Assembly (NCBI GenBank): GCA_035281645.1
Contig: DATEDN010000185.1
Coordinates: forward strand, 1 to 16,348
From: JACCTH01 sp035281645
Lineage (GTDB): Bacteria > Actinomycetota > Acidimicrobiia > Spongiisociales > ZC4RG35
Direction: 5' to 3'
DNA: 16,348 nucleotides
Shown: positions 1-6,908 of the stretch, piece after piece
Position numbering within the stretch: position 1 is the stretch's first letter
How the letters are laid out: each line of letters starts with the position of its first letter
Translations under genes and position numbers: made by a program
The notes under the pieces: generated by a model
Database searches by the model: none
The model's input: the letters and a program-made list of their open reading frames with translations, nothing else
Told to the model about the DNA's origin: nothing

Positions 1-216
1 GATCAACCACCCGGCGATGCCCAGGATGACCGCTTCGAGCAGCCCGATGAGATCGAAACGGCGGGTGACCGCCAGCAGGACGCCAACCAAGACCGCCTCG
101 ATGGCGGCGACCAGGACTACGGCATCGGCCGTGGCGCTGGAATCGAAGCTGATGCGGCGCGCCGCCTGTCGATCGAATGAGGAAAGACGGAGAGCGTGAC
201 GCAGGTTCTCGTTCAT
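1..216 (-). CDS. N-terminal part of a membrane protein, possibly Yip1-like (cut by window edge)
   Basis: The reading frame opens with ATG at 216 and stays open for 72 codons to the left edge, so the C terminus is missing. Its start overlaps the coaA stop as ATGA (213-216), which argues for a real, translationally coupled gene. The first ~28 residues are polar and basic (starting MNENLRHALRLSSFDRQAARR). Two hydrophobic stretches follow, about residues 30-50 and 54-72, the second ending in LGIAGWLI. A short cytoplasmic-type N terminus followed by closely spaced membrane helices resembles Yip1-domain integral membrane proteins of actinobacteria, but with 72 residues this family call is weak. The existence of the gene is well supported; its function is unknown. 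Confidence 0.7.
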   Translation of the reverse strand, partial: MNENLRHALRLSSFDRQAARRISFDSSATADAVVLVAAIEAVLVGVLLAVTRRFDLIGLLEAVILGIAGWLI

Positions 217-1136
217 CGCCGTCGCAGCCGGACCTCAGTCACCGAATGGTCGCCGTCTTTATGGAGGATGAGGGTCGCTCGCTCCCTGGTGGTAACAATG
301 TTTTCTTCCAGATTGACGAGGTTGATCTCTTTCCAGATCCGACGGCCCTCGTCCTCGGCTTCCGAGTCGGATAGGGCGACGTAGCGGTGGAAGTAGGCAG
401 CGGGATCCTGGAAGGCGGTGGCCCGTAACGTCAGGAACCGGTCGACGTACCACCTCTCGACTTCGGACGGGTCGGCATCGACGTAGATCGAGAAGTCGAA
501 GAAATCGGACACGTAAGTTCCGCTTCCGCCTCCCTGAAGAACGTTCAATCCCTCGATGATGAGAATGTCCGGGCGGGTGACGACTCGTTCCGCTCCCGGG
601 ACGATGTCATAGGCTTGATGGCTGTAGACGGGCGCCACCACCCGCTCGGCCCCCGATTTGAGCAGGGAGACAAACTCGATCAGTCGGCGGCGGTCATAGC
701 TTTCCGGAAATCCCTTGCGGTTCATGAGTCCCCGCTCCTCGAGGACCCGGTTGGGATAGAGGAAGCCATCGGTGGTAACGAGGTCGACCCTCGGGTGGTC
801 GGGCCAGCGGCTCAGAAGTCGTTGTAGAACGCGTGCCGTGGTCGACTTCCCCACCGCCACGGAACCGGCAACCCCGATGACATAGGGAACGGGCGAGGCG
901 GGATTGCCGAGAAAGGTGTCGGTGACGCTGAAGAGGTGCTGGCTGGCCCGGACGTAGAGGTTGAGGAGCCGCGACAGGGGCAGGTAAACCTCTTCGACCT
1001 CGGTCAGCGAGAGAGCGGTGTTGATGCCACGTAGCTCGACGACATCGGCTTCGGTGAGCGTCAACGGCGTCGAGGCACGCAACGCCGACCATTCCGGGCG
1101 CGACAGGATCAGGAACGGACTTTGTGGTTCGGCCAT
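213..1136 (-). CDS. coaA: Type I pantothenate kinase
   Basis: This 307-residue protein phosphorylates pantothenate with ATP, the first and usually rate-controlling step of CoA synthesis in the cytoplasm. The Walker A motif GVAGSVAVGKST lies at residues 88-99. TTDGFLYPN (121-129) carries the catalytic-type Asp, PVYSHQAYD (169-177) the family histidine, and EGLNVLQ is at 195-201. RFLTLRATAF corresponds to the pantothenate/CoA-binding region. Length matches bacterial CoaA (about 310). The ATG at 1136 lies 24 bp after the rplQ stop, with a poor Shine-Dalgarno sequence and a small hairpin just upstream. The stop overlaps the next start as ATGA. Its place at the end of the ribosomal operon is unusual, since truA or rplM-rpsI more often follow rplQ. 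Type I enzymes are feedback-inhibited by CoA, which is family knowledge. Confidence 0.96.
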   Translation of the reverse strand: MAEPQSPFLILSRPEWSALRASTPLTLTEADVVELRGINTALSLTEVEEVYLPLSRLLNLYVRASQHLFSVTDTFLGNPASPVPYVIGVAGSVAVGKSTTARVLQRLLSRWPDHPRVDLVTTDGFLYPNRVLEERGLMNRKGFPESYDRRRLIEFVSLLKSGAERVVAPVYSHQAYDIVPGAERVVTRPDILIIEGLNVLQGGGSGTYVSDFFDFSIYVDADPSEVERWYVDRFLTLRATAFQDPAAYFHRYVALSDSEAEDEGRRIWKEINLVNLEENIVTTRERATLILHKDGDHSVTEVRLRRR

Positions 1137-1137
1137 C

Positions 1138-1155
1138 CTGGGTGAGGCTACCCAG
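1138..1155 (-). promoter_or_regulatory. Small hairpin in the rplQ-coaA spacer
   Basis: The inverted repeat CTGGGT/ACCCAG has 6-bp arms at 1138-1143 and 1150-1155 and a 6-base loop. It fills most of the 24-bp spacer and ends one base before the coaA ATG. No U-run follows it, because the downstream bases are the coaA coding sequence, so it is not a typical terminator. It could reduce ribosome access to coaA. The stem is short and could be chance. Confidence 0.25.
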
Positions 1156-1160
1156 AAGGC

Positions 1161-1511
1161 CTATACCAACTCGATGACCGCGACTTCGGCCCCGTCGCCC
1201 TGGCGGGGACCGAGCTTGGTGATGCGGGTGTAGCCACCCGGCCGCTCGGCATAACGGGGAGCTACCTCGTCGAAAAGCTTGGTGACGGCCACGTTGTCAC
1301 GCATGGTCCGGAGGACTACCCGCCGCGAATGGAGATCTCCCTTGCGCGCCCTGGTGATCATTTTCTCGGCGAATGGTCGCATTGCCTTGGCTTTGGCCAC
1401 GGTGGTGATTACCGAGCCCTCCATCACCAGCGACCTGGTCAGGTTCGCCAGGATCATCTTCTCGTGCGCTCCGGAGTTCCCGAACCGGGCGCCTTTGCGG
1501 GGCCGAGGCAT
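1161..1511 (-). CDS. rplQ: 50S ribosomal protein L17
   Basis: L17 is a large-subunit protein near the peptide exit tunnel. The 116-residue product begins MPRPRKGARFGNSGAHEKMI, close to the family signature for the N-terminal rRNA-binding arm. It continues with the ANLTRSLVMEGSVITTVAKA core (residues 22-41), and the length is typical for L17 (115-130, without the long C-terminal tail some actinobacteria have). The ATG overlaps the rpoA stop as TGATG, so it is probably coupled to rpoA, its usual partner. It ends with TAG. It is the last ribosomal gene of the alpha group here. Confidence 0.98.
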   Translation of the reverse strand: MPRPRKGARFGNSGAHEKMILANLTRSLVMEGSVITTVAKAKAMRPFAEKMITRARKGDLHSRRVVLRTMRDNVAVTKLFDEVAPRYAERPGGYTRITKLGPRQGDGAEVAVIELV

Positions 1512-2449
1512 CAGCTGCTCTGATCGGCCAGTGACAGGCCGAGCTCGTCAAGCTTGGCGATCACTTCTTCGAGGCTCTTCTGGCCGAAATTGGTGATGTT
1601 GAGCAAGTCGTCGGCGGTCCGCTGAACCAATTCACCCACGGTCTTGATTTGCGCCCGGCGGAGGCAGTTACGAGGCCGCTCGGTGAGGTCGAGTGCTTCG
1701 ATTGGCAGGTCGAGGTCGGGCGAGCCGGTGCTTTCGGTGTGGCGCTCGCCGAGCTCCAAACCAATCCCCTCTCCCATGTCCGCAAAGAGGTTCATCAGCT
1801 CCCGCAGCGTCTTCCCAGCCGAGGAAACCGCCTCGGCAGGAGTGATGGCCCCGTTGGTCTCGACATCGAGCACCAATCGGTCGAAGTTGGTCATCTGTCC
1901 GACCTGGGTGTTCTCCACGCGATAGGCCACCTTGCGAACGGGTGAGAACATCGAGTCGATCGGAATTACCCCGATCGAGCTTCCCCCTTGCTTGTTGGCG
2001 TCGGCGGTGCGGTAGCCCACCCCGGGTCCGACCGTCAGCTCGAGTTCGAGCTTGCCGTCGCCGGAGAGGGTGGCGATGGGTTGGTCGGGATTGACGATTT
2101 CGACCCCGGACGGAACCTTCAACTGAGCGGCGGTAACCACGCCGGGCCCCTTGGCCGAAAGGTAGGCGACCAAGTCGTCGGCGTCTTCGAGGCGAACGAC
2201 GACCTGTTTTACGTTGAGGATGATGTCGACGACGTCTTCGACCACGCCTGGAATCGTCGAGAACTCGTGCTGGATGCCCTCGATTCGGATACTGGTCACG
2301 GCCGCCCCCGGGATCCGGGAGAGGAGCGTGCGGCGCAGGGTATTCCCGAGCGTGTAGCCAAAGCCCGGCTCGAGTGGCTCGGCTACGAACTTGGAGCGAT
2401 TCTCTCCGGATTCTCTTTCCTCGATATGAGGACGCTGAACAATCAACAC
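1511..2449 (-). CDS. rpoA: DNA-directed RNA polymerase subunit alpha
   Basis: The alpha subunit nucleates RNA polymerase assembly through its N-terminal domain and contacts activators and UP-element DNA through its C-terminal domain. The 312 residues show both. The NTD holds GYTLGNTLRRTLLSRIPG (31-48) and the LVLDVETNGAITPAEAV region (192-208). An acidic linker runs from about 232 to 248, and the CTD from about 250, with TERPRNCLRR (256-265) and NFGQKSLEE (287-295). The Arg just before NCL aligns with the DNA-contacting Arg265 of E. coli. The start is GTG at 2449, as often in actinobacterial rpoA. It lies 19 bp after rpsD and 8 nt behind a good Shine-Dalgarno sequence (2458-2466). That makes it one of the few genes here with independent initiation signals. 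Confidence 0.98.
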   Translation of the reverse strand: MLIVQRPHIEERESGENRSKFVAEPLEPGFGYTLGNTLRRTLLSRIPGAAVTSIRIEGIQHEFSTIPGVVEDVVDIILNVKQVVVRLEDADDLVAYLSAKGPGVVTAAQLKVPSGVEIVNPDQPIATLSGDGKLELELTVGPGVGYRTADANKQGGSSIGVIPIDSMFSPVRKVAYRVENTQVGQMTNFDRLVLDVETNGAITPAEAVSSAGKTLRELMNLFADMGEGIGLELGERHTESTGSPDLDLPIEALDLTERPRNCLRRAQIKTVGELVQRTADDLLNITNFGQKSLEEVIAKLDELGLSLADQSS

Positions 2450-2457
2450 AGCCCAGG

Positions 2458-2466
2458 TTCCTTTCT
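2458..2466 (-). promoter_or_regulatory. Ribosome binding site of rpoA
   Basis: Read on the minus strand this is AGAAAGGAA, with an AAGGA core complementary to the 16S 3' end. It is 8 nt upstream of the rpoA GTG and within the 19-bp rpsD-rpoA spacer. It supports the GTG at 2449 as the true start. Confidence 0.7.
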
Positions 2467-2468
2467 GG

Positions 2469-3074
2469 TTACTTGGAGTAGAGCTCGACGATCATCTGTT
2501 CCCGAATCGAGGTATCGATTTGGGCCCGATCGGGCAGGGACAGCACGGTGACCTCTCGCCCGTCCCCGTTCACAGACAGCCATTCCGGTACTGGATGGCT
2601 GATCGTGTCGAGCGAGTGCTGGATGATCAAAAGGTCGCGACTGCGTTCCTTGGCCGACACTACGTCGCCGGCCTTGAGCTGGTAGGACGGTATGTCAACC
2701 TTCTTGCCGTTGACCCGGAAGTGCCCGTGGTTGACGAGCTGGCGCGCCTGAGGACGGGTGGCGGCAAATCCCGATCGCCAGACGACGTTATCGATTCGCG
2801 ATTCGAGGATCCGCAAGAGGTTCTCGCCGGTGATTCCCGGCTGACGAGTGGCGGTTTCGTAGTAACGGCGGAATTGACGCTCCAGGACCCCATACATCGC
2901 GCGCAGCTTCTGCTTCTCGCGCAGCTGCAGCTGGTAGTCGCTTTCCTTGATCCGCCCTCGCCCGTGCTGGCCGGGTGGATAGGGGCGACGCTCGACCGGG
3001 CACCTCTTCGATTGGCAAAGCGGAGTCCGGGCGCGTCGACAGGCGCGATGGCGAGGGCCGATGCTCCGTGCCAT
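2469..3074 (-). CDS. rpsD: 30S ribosomal protein S4 with variant zinc motif
   Basis: S4 is a primary 16S rRNA binder that nucleates assembly of the 30S body. The 201 residues include the conserved ERRPYPPGQHG stretch (28-38), YGVLERQFRRYY (about 54-65) and an S4 RNA-binding domain beginning near LLRILESRIDNVV. The N terminus reads MARSIGPRHRACRR, with possible metal ligands His9, Cys12, Cys20 and Cys25. Zinc-type S4 proteins have Cys9, Cys12, Cys26 and Cys31, so here the first Cys is His and the loop between pairs is six residues shorter. The start is chosen at 3074 because it overlaps the rpsK stop as TGATG and matches family N termini; a longer in-frame extension exists but is ruled out by the overlap with rpsK. 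The stop is TAA. Confidence 0.98.
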   Translation of the reverse strand: MARSIGPRHRACRRARTPLCQSKRCPVERRPYPPGQHGRGRIKESDYQLQLREKQKLRAMYGVLERQFRRYYETATRQPGITGENLLRILESRIDNVVWRSGFAATRPQARQLVNHGHFRVNGKKVDIPSYQLKAGDVVSAKERSRDLLIIQHSLDTISHPVPEWLSVNGDGREVTVLSLPDRAQIDTSIREQMIVELYSK

Positions 3075-3484
3075 CAGCCGCGCCGCCTTTTCTTCGGTCG
3101 ACAGCCGTTGTGAGGCATCGGGGTCACATCTCGAACCCCGGTTATCTCCATCCCCATGTTCTGCAGCGTGCGCACGGCGGTGTCCCGGCCCGAACCGGTC
3201 CCGGCCACGATCACGTCGAGCTTGCGGATCCCGTGCTCGCCGGCCCGACGGGCCGCCTCCTCGGCAGCTACCTGAGCCGCGTAGGGGGTGGACTTGCGGG
3301 AGCCCTTGAAGCCGACGGCGCCTCCCGAGGTCCACACCACGACATTTCCACCCTGGTCGGTGATGGTGATGATGGTGTTGTTGAACGAGGCCTTGATGTG
3401 GGCCTGTCCGTGGGAAATGTTCTTCCGCTCACGACGGCGCACCCGCTTCTGGGTGGTTCCCGCCTGCGCCTGCTTCTGCGCCAT
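3074..3484 (-). CDS. rpsK: 30S ribosomal protein S11
   Basis: S11 sits on the 30S platform and lines the mRNA exit region next to the anti-Shine-Dalgarno end of 16S rRNA. The 136-residue product has a basic N terminus (RVRRRERKN), then GQAHIKASFNNTIITITD (26-43) and TSGGAVGFKGSRKSTPYAAQ (52-71). It has the usual C-terminal DVTPMPHNGCRPKKRRRG. Length fits actinobacterial S11 (about 135). Its ATG overlaps the rpsM stop as TAATG, and its stop overlaps the rpsD start as TGATG, so S13, S11 and S4 are probably translated as a coupled set. Confidence 0.98.
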   Translation of the reverse strand: MAQKQAQAGTTQKRVRRRERKNISHGQAHIKASFNNTIITITDQGGNVVVWTSGGAVGFKGSRKSTPYAAQVAAEEAARRAGEHGIRKLDVIVAGTGSGRDTAVRTLQNMGMEITGVRDVTPMPHNGCRPKKRRRG

Positions 3485-3861
3485 TACTTCTTCACCTTCT
3501 TCTTGCCGGCAATGGCGACCTTGGGGCCCTTTCGGGTGCGGGCGTTGGTATGGGTGCGCTGGCCCCGGACCGGGAGCCCGCGGCGATGGCGAACACCCTG
3601 ATAGGAGCCGATCTCGATCTTGCGCTTGATGTTCTGTTGAACCTCTCGGCGAAGGTCTCCCTCAACCTGATAGTTCGACTCGATCAGACGGCGAATCTTG
3701 GAGGCCTCGTCCTCGGTCAGGTCCTTGATCTTGGTGTCGGGGTTGAGCCCCAGATCACGACAGATCTCATGGGAACGGGTGAGTCCGATCCCGAAGATGT
3801 AGGTCAAACCAATCTCGAGACGTTTGTCGCGGGGAAGATCAACGCCGGCGATACGAGCCAT
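3484..3861 (-). CDS. rpsM: 30S ribosomal protein S13
   Basis: S13 lies in the 30S head, contacts the P-site tRNA through its C-terminal tail and forms intersubunit bridges. The 125-residue sequence begins MARIAGVDLPRDKRLEIGLT and has YIFGIGLTRSHEIC (22-35) with the helix-hairpin-helix-like fold. The late region is basic, with GLPVRGQRTHTNARTRKGP (about 95-113) and a lysine-rich end. The ATG at 3861 was chosen over an upstream in-frame start because it matches the family N terminus and lies 5 bp after rpmJ. The sequence TTAAGGG directly before it is a close-spaced, weak ribosome site. The stop overlaps rpsK as TAATG. Confidence 0.98.
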   Translation of the reverse strand: MARIAGVDLPRDKRLEIGLTYIFGIGLTRSHEICRDLGLNPDTKIKDLTEDEASKIRRLIESNYQVEGDLRREVQQNIKRKIEIGSYQGVRHRRGLPVRGQRTHTNARTRKGPKVAIAGKKKVKK

Positions 3862-3866
3862 AACCC

Positions 3867-3980
3867 TTAACCCTGACGCTGCTTGTGTCGGGGGTTTGGG
3901 CAGATAACCCAGACGCGACCTCGCCGCCGGATGATCCGGCACTTCTCGCACATCTTCTTTGTGGATGGTCTGACCTTCAT
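3867..3980 (-). CDS. rpmJ: 50S ribosomal protein L36 (zinc type)
   Basis: This gene encodes only 37 residues. L36 is the smallest large-subunit protein and stabilises 23S rRNA domains near the GTPase-associated region. The product starts MKVRPSTKKMCEKCRIIRRR and ends PNPRHKQRQG. The zinc ligands Cys11, Cys14, Cys27 and His32 are all present, so it is the zinc-binding (C+) form. The ATG at 3980 overlaps the infA stop as ATGA, and the stop is TAA. The order infA-rpmJ-rpsM is the standard one in Gram-positive-type alpha operons, which strengthens the call despite the tiny size. Confidence 0.98.
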   Translation of the reverse strand: MKVRPSTKKMCEKCRIIRRRGRVWVICPNPRHKQRQG

Positions 3981-4204
3981 CGATATCTCCAGACGATTCG
4001 TCCCCTAGTCGGATCGTACGCCGACAGTTCTACGTCTACCCGGTCACCGGGAAGGATCCGGATGTACCGCATCCGCATCTTTCCGGAGACGTGCGCGAGC
4101 ACTTCCAATCCGCCGTCGATTTCAACCCGAAAGGTGGCATTCGGGAGGTTCTGAACAACGGTGCCAGAAACCCGAATGACATCGTCTTCTTCCTCAGAAG
4201 TCAC
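3977..4204 (-). CDS. infA: Translation initiation factor IF-1
   Basis: IF-1 binds the 30S A site during initiation. The 75-residue protein is one OB-fold: DDVIRVSGTVVQNLPNATFR (7-26), then VLAHVSGKMRMRYIRILPGD (35-54) and VDVELSAYDPTRGRIVWRYR at the end. This is the IF-1 core, with Trp where Tyr is common in the last strand. The start is GTG at 4204, one base after the map stop; no other suitable start lies before the core. The N terminus is slightly longer and more acidic (TSEEEDD) than the usual short lysine-containing one. Its stop overlaps the rpmJ start as ATGA. Confidence 0.97.
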   Translation of the reverse strand: MTSEEEDDVIRVSGTVVQNLPNATFRVEIDGGLEVLAHVSGKMRMRYIRILPGDRVDVELSAYDPTRGRIVWRYR

Positions 4205-4205
4205 G

Positions 4206-5048
4206 TCAAAGGGTCCCGGAGACCGGTTGGGAATGATAGCGCAAGGGCCCGGTTACAGCCAAAGTGCTGGTGGGGACGGGCCCGTTGGCCACGGTCGTGA
4301 CCATGGGGCCATCTTTGGAGAGGATCACCGTGTGCTCGAAATGGGCCGAGAGCGAGCCATCGGCGGTCCGTACCGTCCACCCGTCGCCATCAACCGAGGT
4401 TTCCCAGCCACCCAGGTTGAACATGGGCTCGATACAAAGCGCCATCCCGTTCTTGATCCGCATGCCCCTGCCCTCGGTCCCCAGGTTCGAGACCTGAGGC
4501 TCCTCATGCATGCTGCGGCCGATCCCATGGCCGACGTATTCGCGCACGATCCCCAAGCCCTGGCCCTCGCCGACCCTTTGTACCGCCGCCCCGATGTCAC
4601 CCAGGCGATTGCCGGTCTTTACCGCACCTATCCCCGCCCACATCCCCGCGGCAGTGGCGGCGATGAGGCGGGAAGCCTCGGGAGACACCTCCCCGATCGG
4701 CATCGTGAAGGCGGCATCACCGTGAAAGCCCTCGAATATCGCTCCGGCGTCCACGGAGAGAATGTCTCCTTCTCGTAATCGATAGGCACTGGGGATGCCG
4801 TGAACGATCACGTCGTTCACCGAGAGGCAAAGGTGTCCCGGGTACGGAACCTGATGAGGTGAGGGCTGGTAACCGAGAAAGGAGGGGGTGCAGCCATGGG
4901 CGGCGATGATCTCTCCCGCCAACTTGTCAAGCTCGAGCAGGCTCTTTCCGGGAAAGGCGGCCGCCCGAACCGCGTCGAGGACCGATCCCACGCATCGGCC
5001 GGCCACGGCCATCTTGGAAAACTCTCGTTCGGATTTGAGGGTGATCAT
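4206..5048 (-). CDS. map: Type I methionine aminopeptidase
   Basis: This enzyme removes the initiator Met from nascent proteins at the ribosome. The 280 residues have the pita-bread fold signature with the five metal ligands in place: Asp100 (SVDAG), Asp111 (HGDAAFT), His174 (GHGIGRSMHEEP), Glu207 (CIEPMF) and Glu239 (FEHTV). The substrate-site histidine is His83 (VHGIP), and His181 follows in the HEEP motif. There is no N-terminal zinc-finger extension, but about 25 residues follow the last catalytic strand, more than in minimal enzymes. The ATG overlaps the adk stop as ATGA. The map gene next to adk and infA is the classic arrangement. Actinobacteria often have a second map elsewhere, which cannot be judged here. 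Confidence 0.97.
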   Translation of the reverse strand: MITLKSEREFSKMAVAGRCVGSVLDAVRAAAFPGKSLLELDKLAGEIIAAHGCTPSFLGYQPSPHQVPYPGHLCLSVNDVIVHGIPSAYRLREGDILSVDAGAIFEGFHGDAAFTMPIGEVSPEASRLIAATAAGMWAGIGAVKTGNRLGDIGAAVQRVGEGQGLGIVREYVGHGIGRSMHEEPQVSNLGTEGRGMRIKNGMALCIEPMFNLGGWETSVDGDGWTVRTADGSLSAHFEHTVILSKDGPMVTTVANGPVPTSTLAVTGPLRYHSQPVSGTL

Positions 5049-5590
5049 TTTTCGAGCACCCTGAGAATCCGTTCGGTGACCTCGTCGACCTCGCCCTCAC
5101 CCTCGACCGAAACCACCAGACCCCGCCGCCGATAGAGCTCGACCAACGGTGCGGTTTGCTCTTCATAGACCTTGAAACGGCTGCGAATTGTCTCCTCGCT
5201 GTCGTCGGCCCTTCCCCGGGCGAGCATTCGCTCCACCAATCGTTCTTCGTCGACTTCGAAAAGCACCACTCGGTCGAGTCCCTCGGTGCCCAGCAGATTG
5301 TCGAGTGAGGCAACCTGGCCGATGGTGCGGGGAAACCCATCAAGGATGAACCCTTGATCCGTGTCAGGAGATCGCATCCGATCGGCCAGCATGGCGACCG
5401 TGATCTCATCGGGCACGTAGGCACCTGCCTCCATCAATTCCTGAACCTGGCGGCCGAGATCCGTGCCAGAGGCGACGTGGTCTCGAAACATCTCCCCGGT
5501 CGAGATGTGCGGAACCCCCAAGCGGGAGGCGACCAGGGCGGCTTGTGTCCCTTTGCCCGCTCCCGGGGGCCCGACGAACAACAGCCTCAA
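5045..5590 (-). CDS. adk: Adenylate kinase, short-LID form
   Basis: Adenylate kinase interconverts ATP, ADP and AMP in the cytoplasm. The protein has 181 residues: the P-loop GPPGAGKGT (7-15), the AMP-site TGEMFR (31-36) and LDGFPRT (83-89), then a short lid around RGRADDSEETIRSR (125-138) with no cysteines. The lid is therefore of the short zinc-free kind common in actinobacteria. The start is TTG at 5590, giving (M)RLLFVGPPG, and overlaps the secY stop as TTGA. The frame stays open for 325 codons further upstream, but that region lies inside secY and precedes the normal N terminus. A rare TTG start embedded in the preceding stop suggests expression tied to secY translation. Confidence 0.97.
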   Translation of the reverse strand: MRLLFVGPPGAGKGTQAALVASRLGVPHISTGEMFRDHVASGTDLGRQVQELMEAGAYVPDEITVAMLADRMRSPDTDQGFILDGFPRTIGQVASLDNLLGTEGLDRVVLFEVDEERLVERMLARGRADDSEETIRSRFKVYEEQTAPLVELYRRRGLVVSVEGEGEVDEVTERILRVLEK

Positions 5591-6906
5591 GTCAGGAAGC
5601 CCTCGTAATTGCGCATAGTCAACTGGCTCTCGATCTGTTTCATCGTCTCGATCGCTACTCCGACCACGATCAAGATCGAGACCCCGGAAAAGCCAATCGG
5701 GATGTTCCAGATCAGTGTTGCCAGAGTCGGCAGCACCGCGATGACGCCGAGAAAAATCGAACCGGGCAGGGTGATGCGATTGAGGGTGTGGCTCAGATAG
5801 CGGGAGGTGGCCGAGCCGGGTCGGATTCCAGGAATGAAGCCTCCCTGTCGCTGCAGCATCTCCCCTTGGCGCTGGGGATCGAACTGGATCGCGGTGTAGA
5901 AGTAGGTGAAGAAGATGATGAGGGCGAAAAGGATCAACACGTACCAGAAGCTGATCTGACCGCCGCTCGCCCCGCCTCCCAGGTTGGAGTCCAACCAACG
6001 TCTGACCCCCTGCATGAACCGATTGTTGAAAGGAATCGCAGTCACCAAAAGGGATGGAAAGAGCAGAACCGAGGAGGCGAAGATCACCGGGATCACCCCA
6101 GCGGTGTTCACCTTCAACGGGATGTACGTCGACTGCCCTCCCATCACCCGCCGGCCCCGCACCCGCTTGGCGAAAGAGATCGGGATCCGTCGTTGGGCCT
6201 GGTCGATGTAGATGATTGCCACGATCATCACCACGAAGGCCACGATGACCAGGGCGAAAAGGCCGTAGCGCTCGATGGCGCCGGTGGCACCCCAGAGCTG
6301 GCCGAAAATGGAAGGGAACTGGCTCAGGATCGAAGCGAAGATCAGGAGCGACATCCCATTGCCGATCCCACGCTGAGTAATGAGCTCGCCCAACCACATC
6401 ACGAAGGCGGTGCCGGCCGTCATGGTCAAAATGATGAGCGCCACACGGCCCGGGGTGTAGTTGGGCACGAGGTCGATTCCCTGAGTGAAGGTACCGGTGT
6501 GAAAGAGGTAGGTGAATCCCGCCGACTGGATGGCGGCCAGCCCCACGGTCAGGTAACGGGTCCATTGGGTGATGGTTTTCCGACCCGCTTCGCCTTCCTC
6601 CTGCAGCGCCTGGAGACGGGGAATCACCACCGTCAGCAGCTGCATGATGATGGTGGCAGTGATGTAGGGCAGGATTCCCAGGGCCAGCACCGAGAACTGC
6701 TCGAGGGCTCCGCCTGAAAAGAGATTCAGCAAGCCGTAGATGCCACCAGCCTGTTGCTGGGCCTGAAAGATCCTCACCGCCTCGAGATCGATGCCGGGGA
6801 CCGGGATGGCAGTGCCGAGCCGGTAGACGGCGAACATCGCCAGCGTGAAGAGAATCTTTCCCCGCAGGTCGGGGATGGTGAACATGTGGCGAAACATCGC
6901 GAGCAT
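5587..6906 (-). CDS. secY: Preprotein translocase subunit SecY
   Basis: SecY is the channel subunit of the Sec translocon in the cytoplasmic membrane. The 439 residues fit the family. The N terminus (MLAMFRHMFTIPDLRGKILF) is amphipathic and leads into the first membrane helix at about 17-37. The plug region follows, then helices including LGILPYITATIIMQLL (76-91) and the conserved LGELITQRGIGNGMSLLIFA (172-191). Ten membrane helices are expected. The cytoplasmic loop residues VRGRRVMGGQSTYIPLKVN, important for SecA and ribosome docking, are visible in the middle. The ATG at 6906 is 2 bp after the rplO stop; Met4 and Met8 are alternative starts. The stop is embedded in the adk start (TTGA). 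Confidence 0.98.
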   Translation of the reverse strand: MLAMFRHMFTIPDLRGKILFTLAMFAVYRLGTAIPVPGIDLEAVRIFQAQQQAGGIYGLLNLFSGGALEQFSVLALGILPYITATIIMQLLTVVIPRLQALQEEGEAGRKTITQWTRYLTVGLAAIQSAGFTYLFHTGTFTQGIDLVPNYTPGRVALIILTMTAGTAFVMWLGELITQRGIGNGMSLLIFASILSQFPSIFGQLWGATGAIERYGLFALVIVAFVVMIVAIIYIDQAQRRIPISFAKRVRGRRVMGGQSTYIPLKVNTAGVIPVIFASSVLLFPSLLVTAIPFNNRFMQGVRRWLDSNLGGGASGGQISFWYVLILFALIIFFTYFYTAIQFDPQRQGEMLQRQGGFIPGIRPGSATSRYLSHTLNRITLPGSIFLGVIAVLPTLATLIWNIPIGFSGVSILIVVGVAIETMKQIESQLTMRNYEGFLT

Positions 6907-6908
6907 GG

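Noticed and set aside
1138..1155. Rho-independent terminator after rplQ
   Set aside because: The stem is only 6 bp and no T-run follows in the direction of transcription; coaA coding sequence begins at once.
3075..3335. Longer N terminus for S4 from 3335
   Set aside because: The extra residues lie within rpsK in another frame. The ATG at 3074 overlaps the rpsK stop and gives the conserved MAR start.
5591..6565. 325-codon open frame in phase with adk and upstream of it
   Set aside because: It runs inside secY in another frame. Adk family length and the P-loop position place the start at TTG 5590, so a fusion protein is not supported.
5545..6717. Plus-strand open frame of 390 codons opposite secY and the start of adk
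   Set aside because: It lies wholly antisense to secY/adk, whose families are certain. The translation is low-complexity and rich in His, Asp, Arg and Gly, as expected from the mirror of GC-rich codons.
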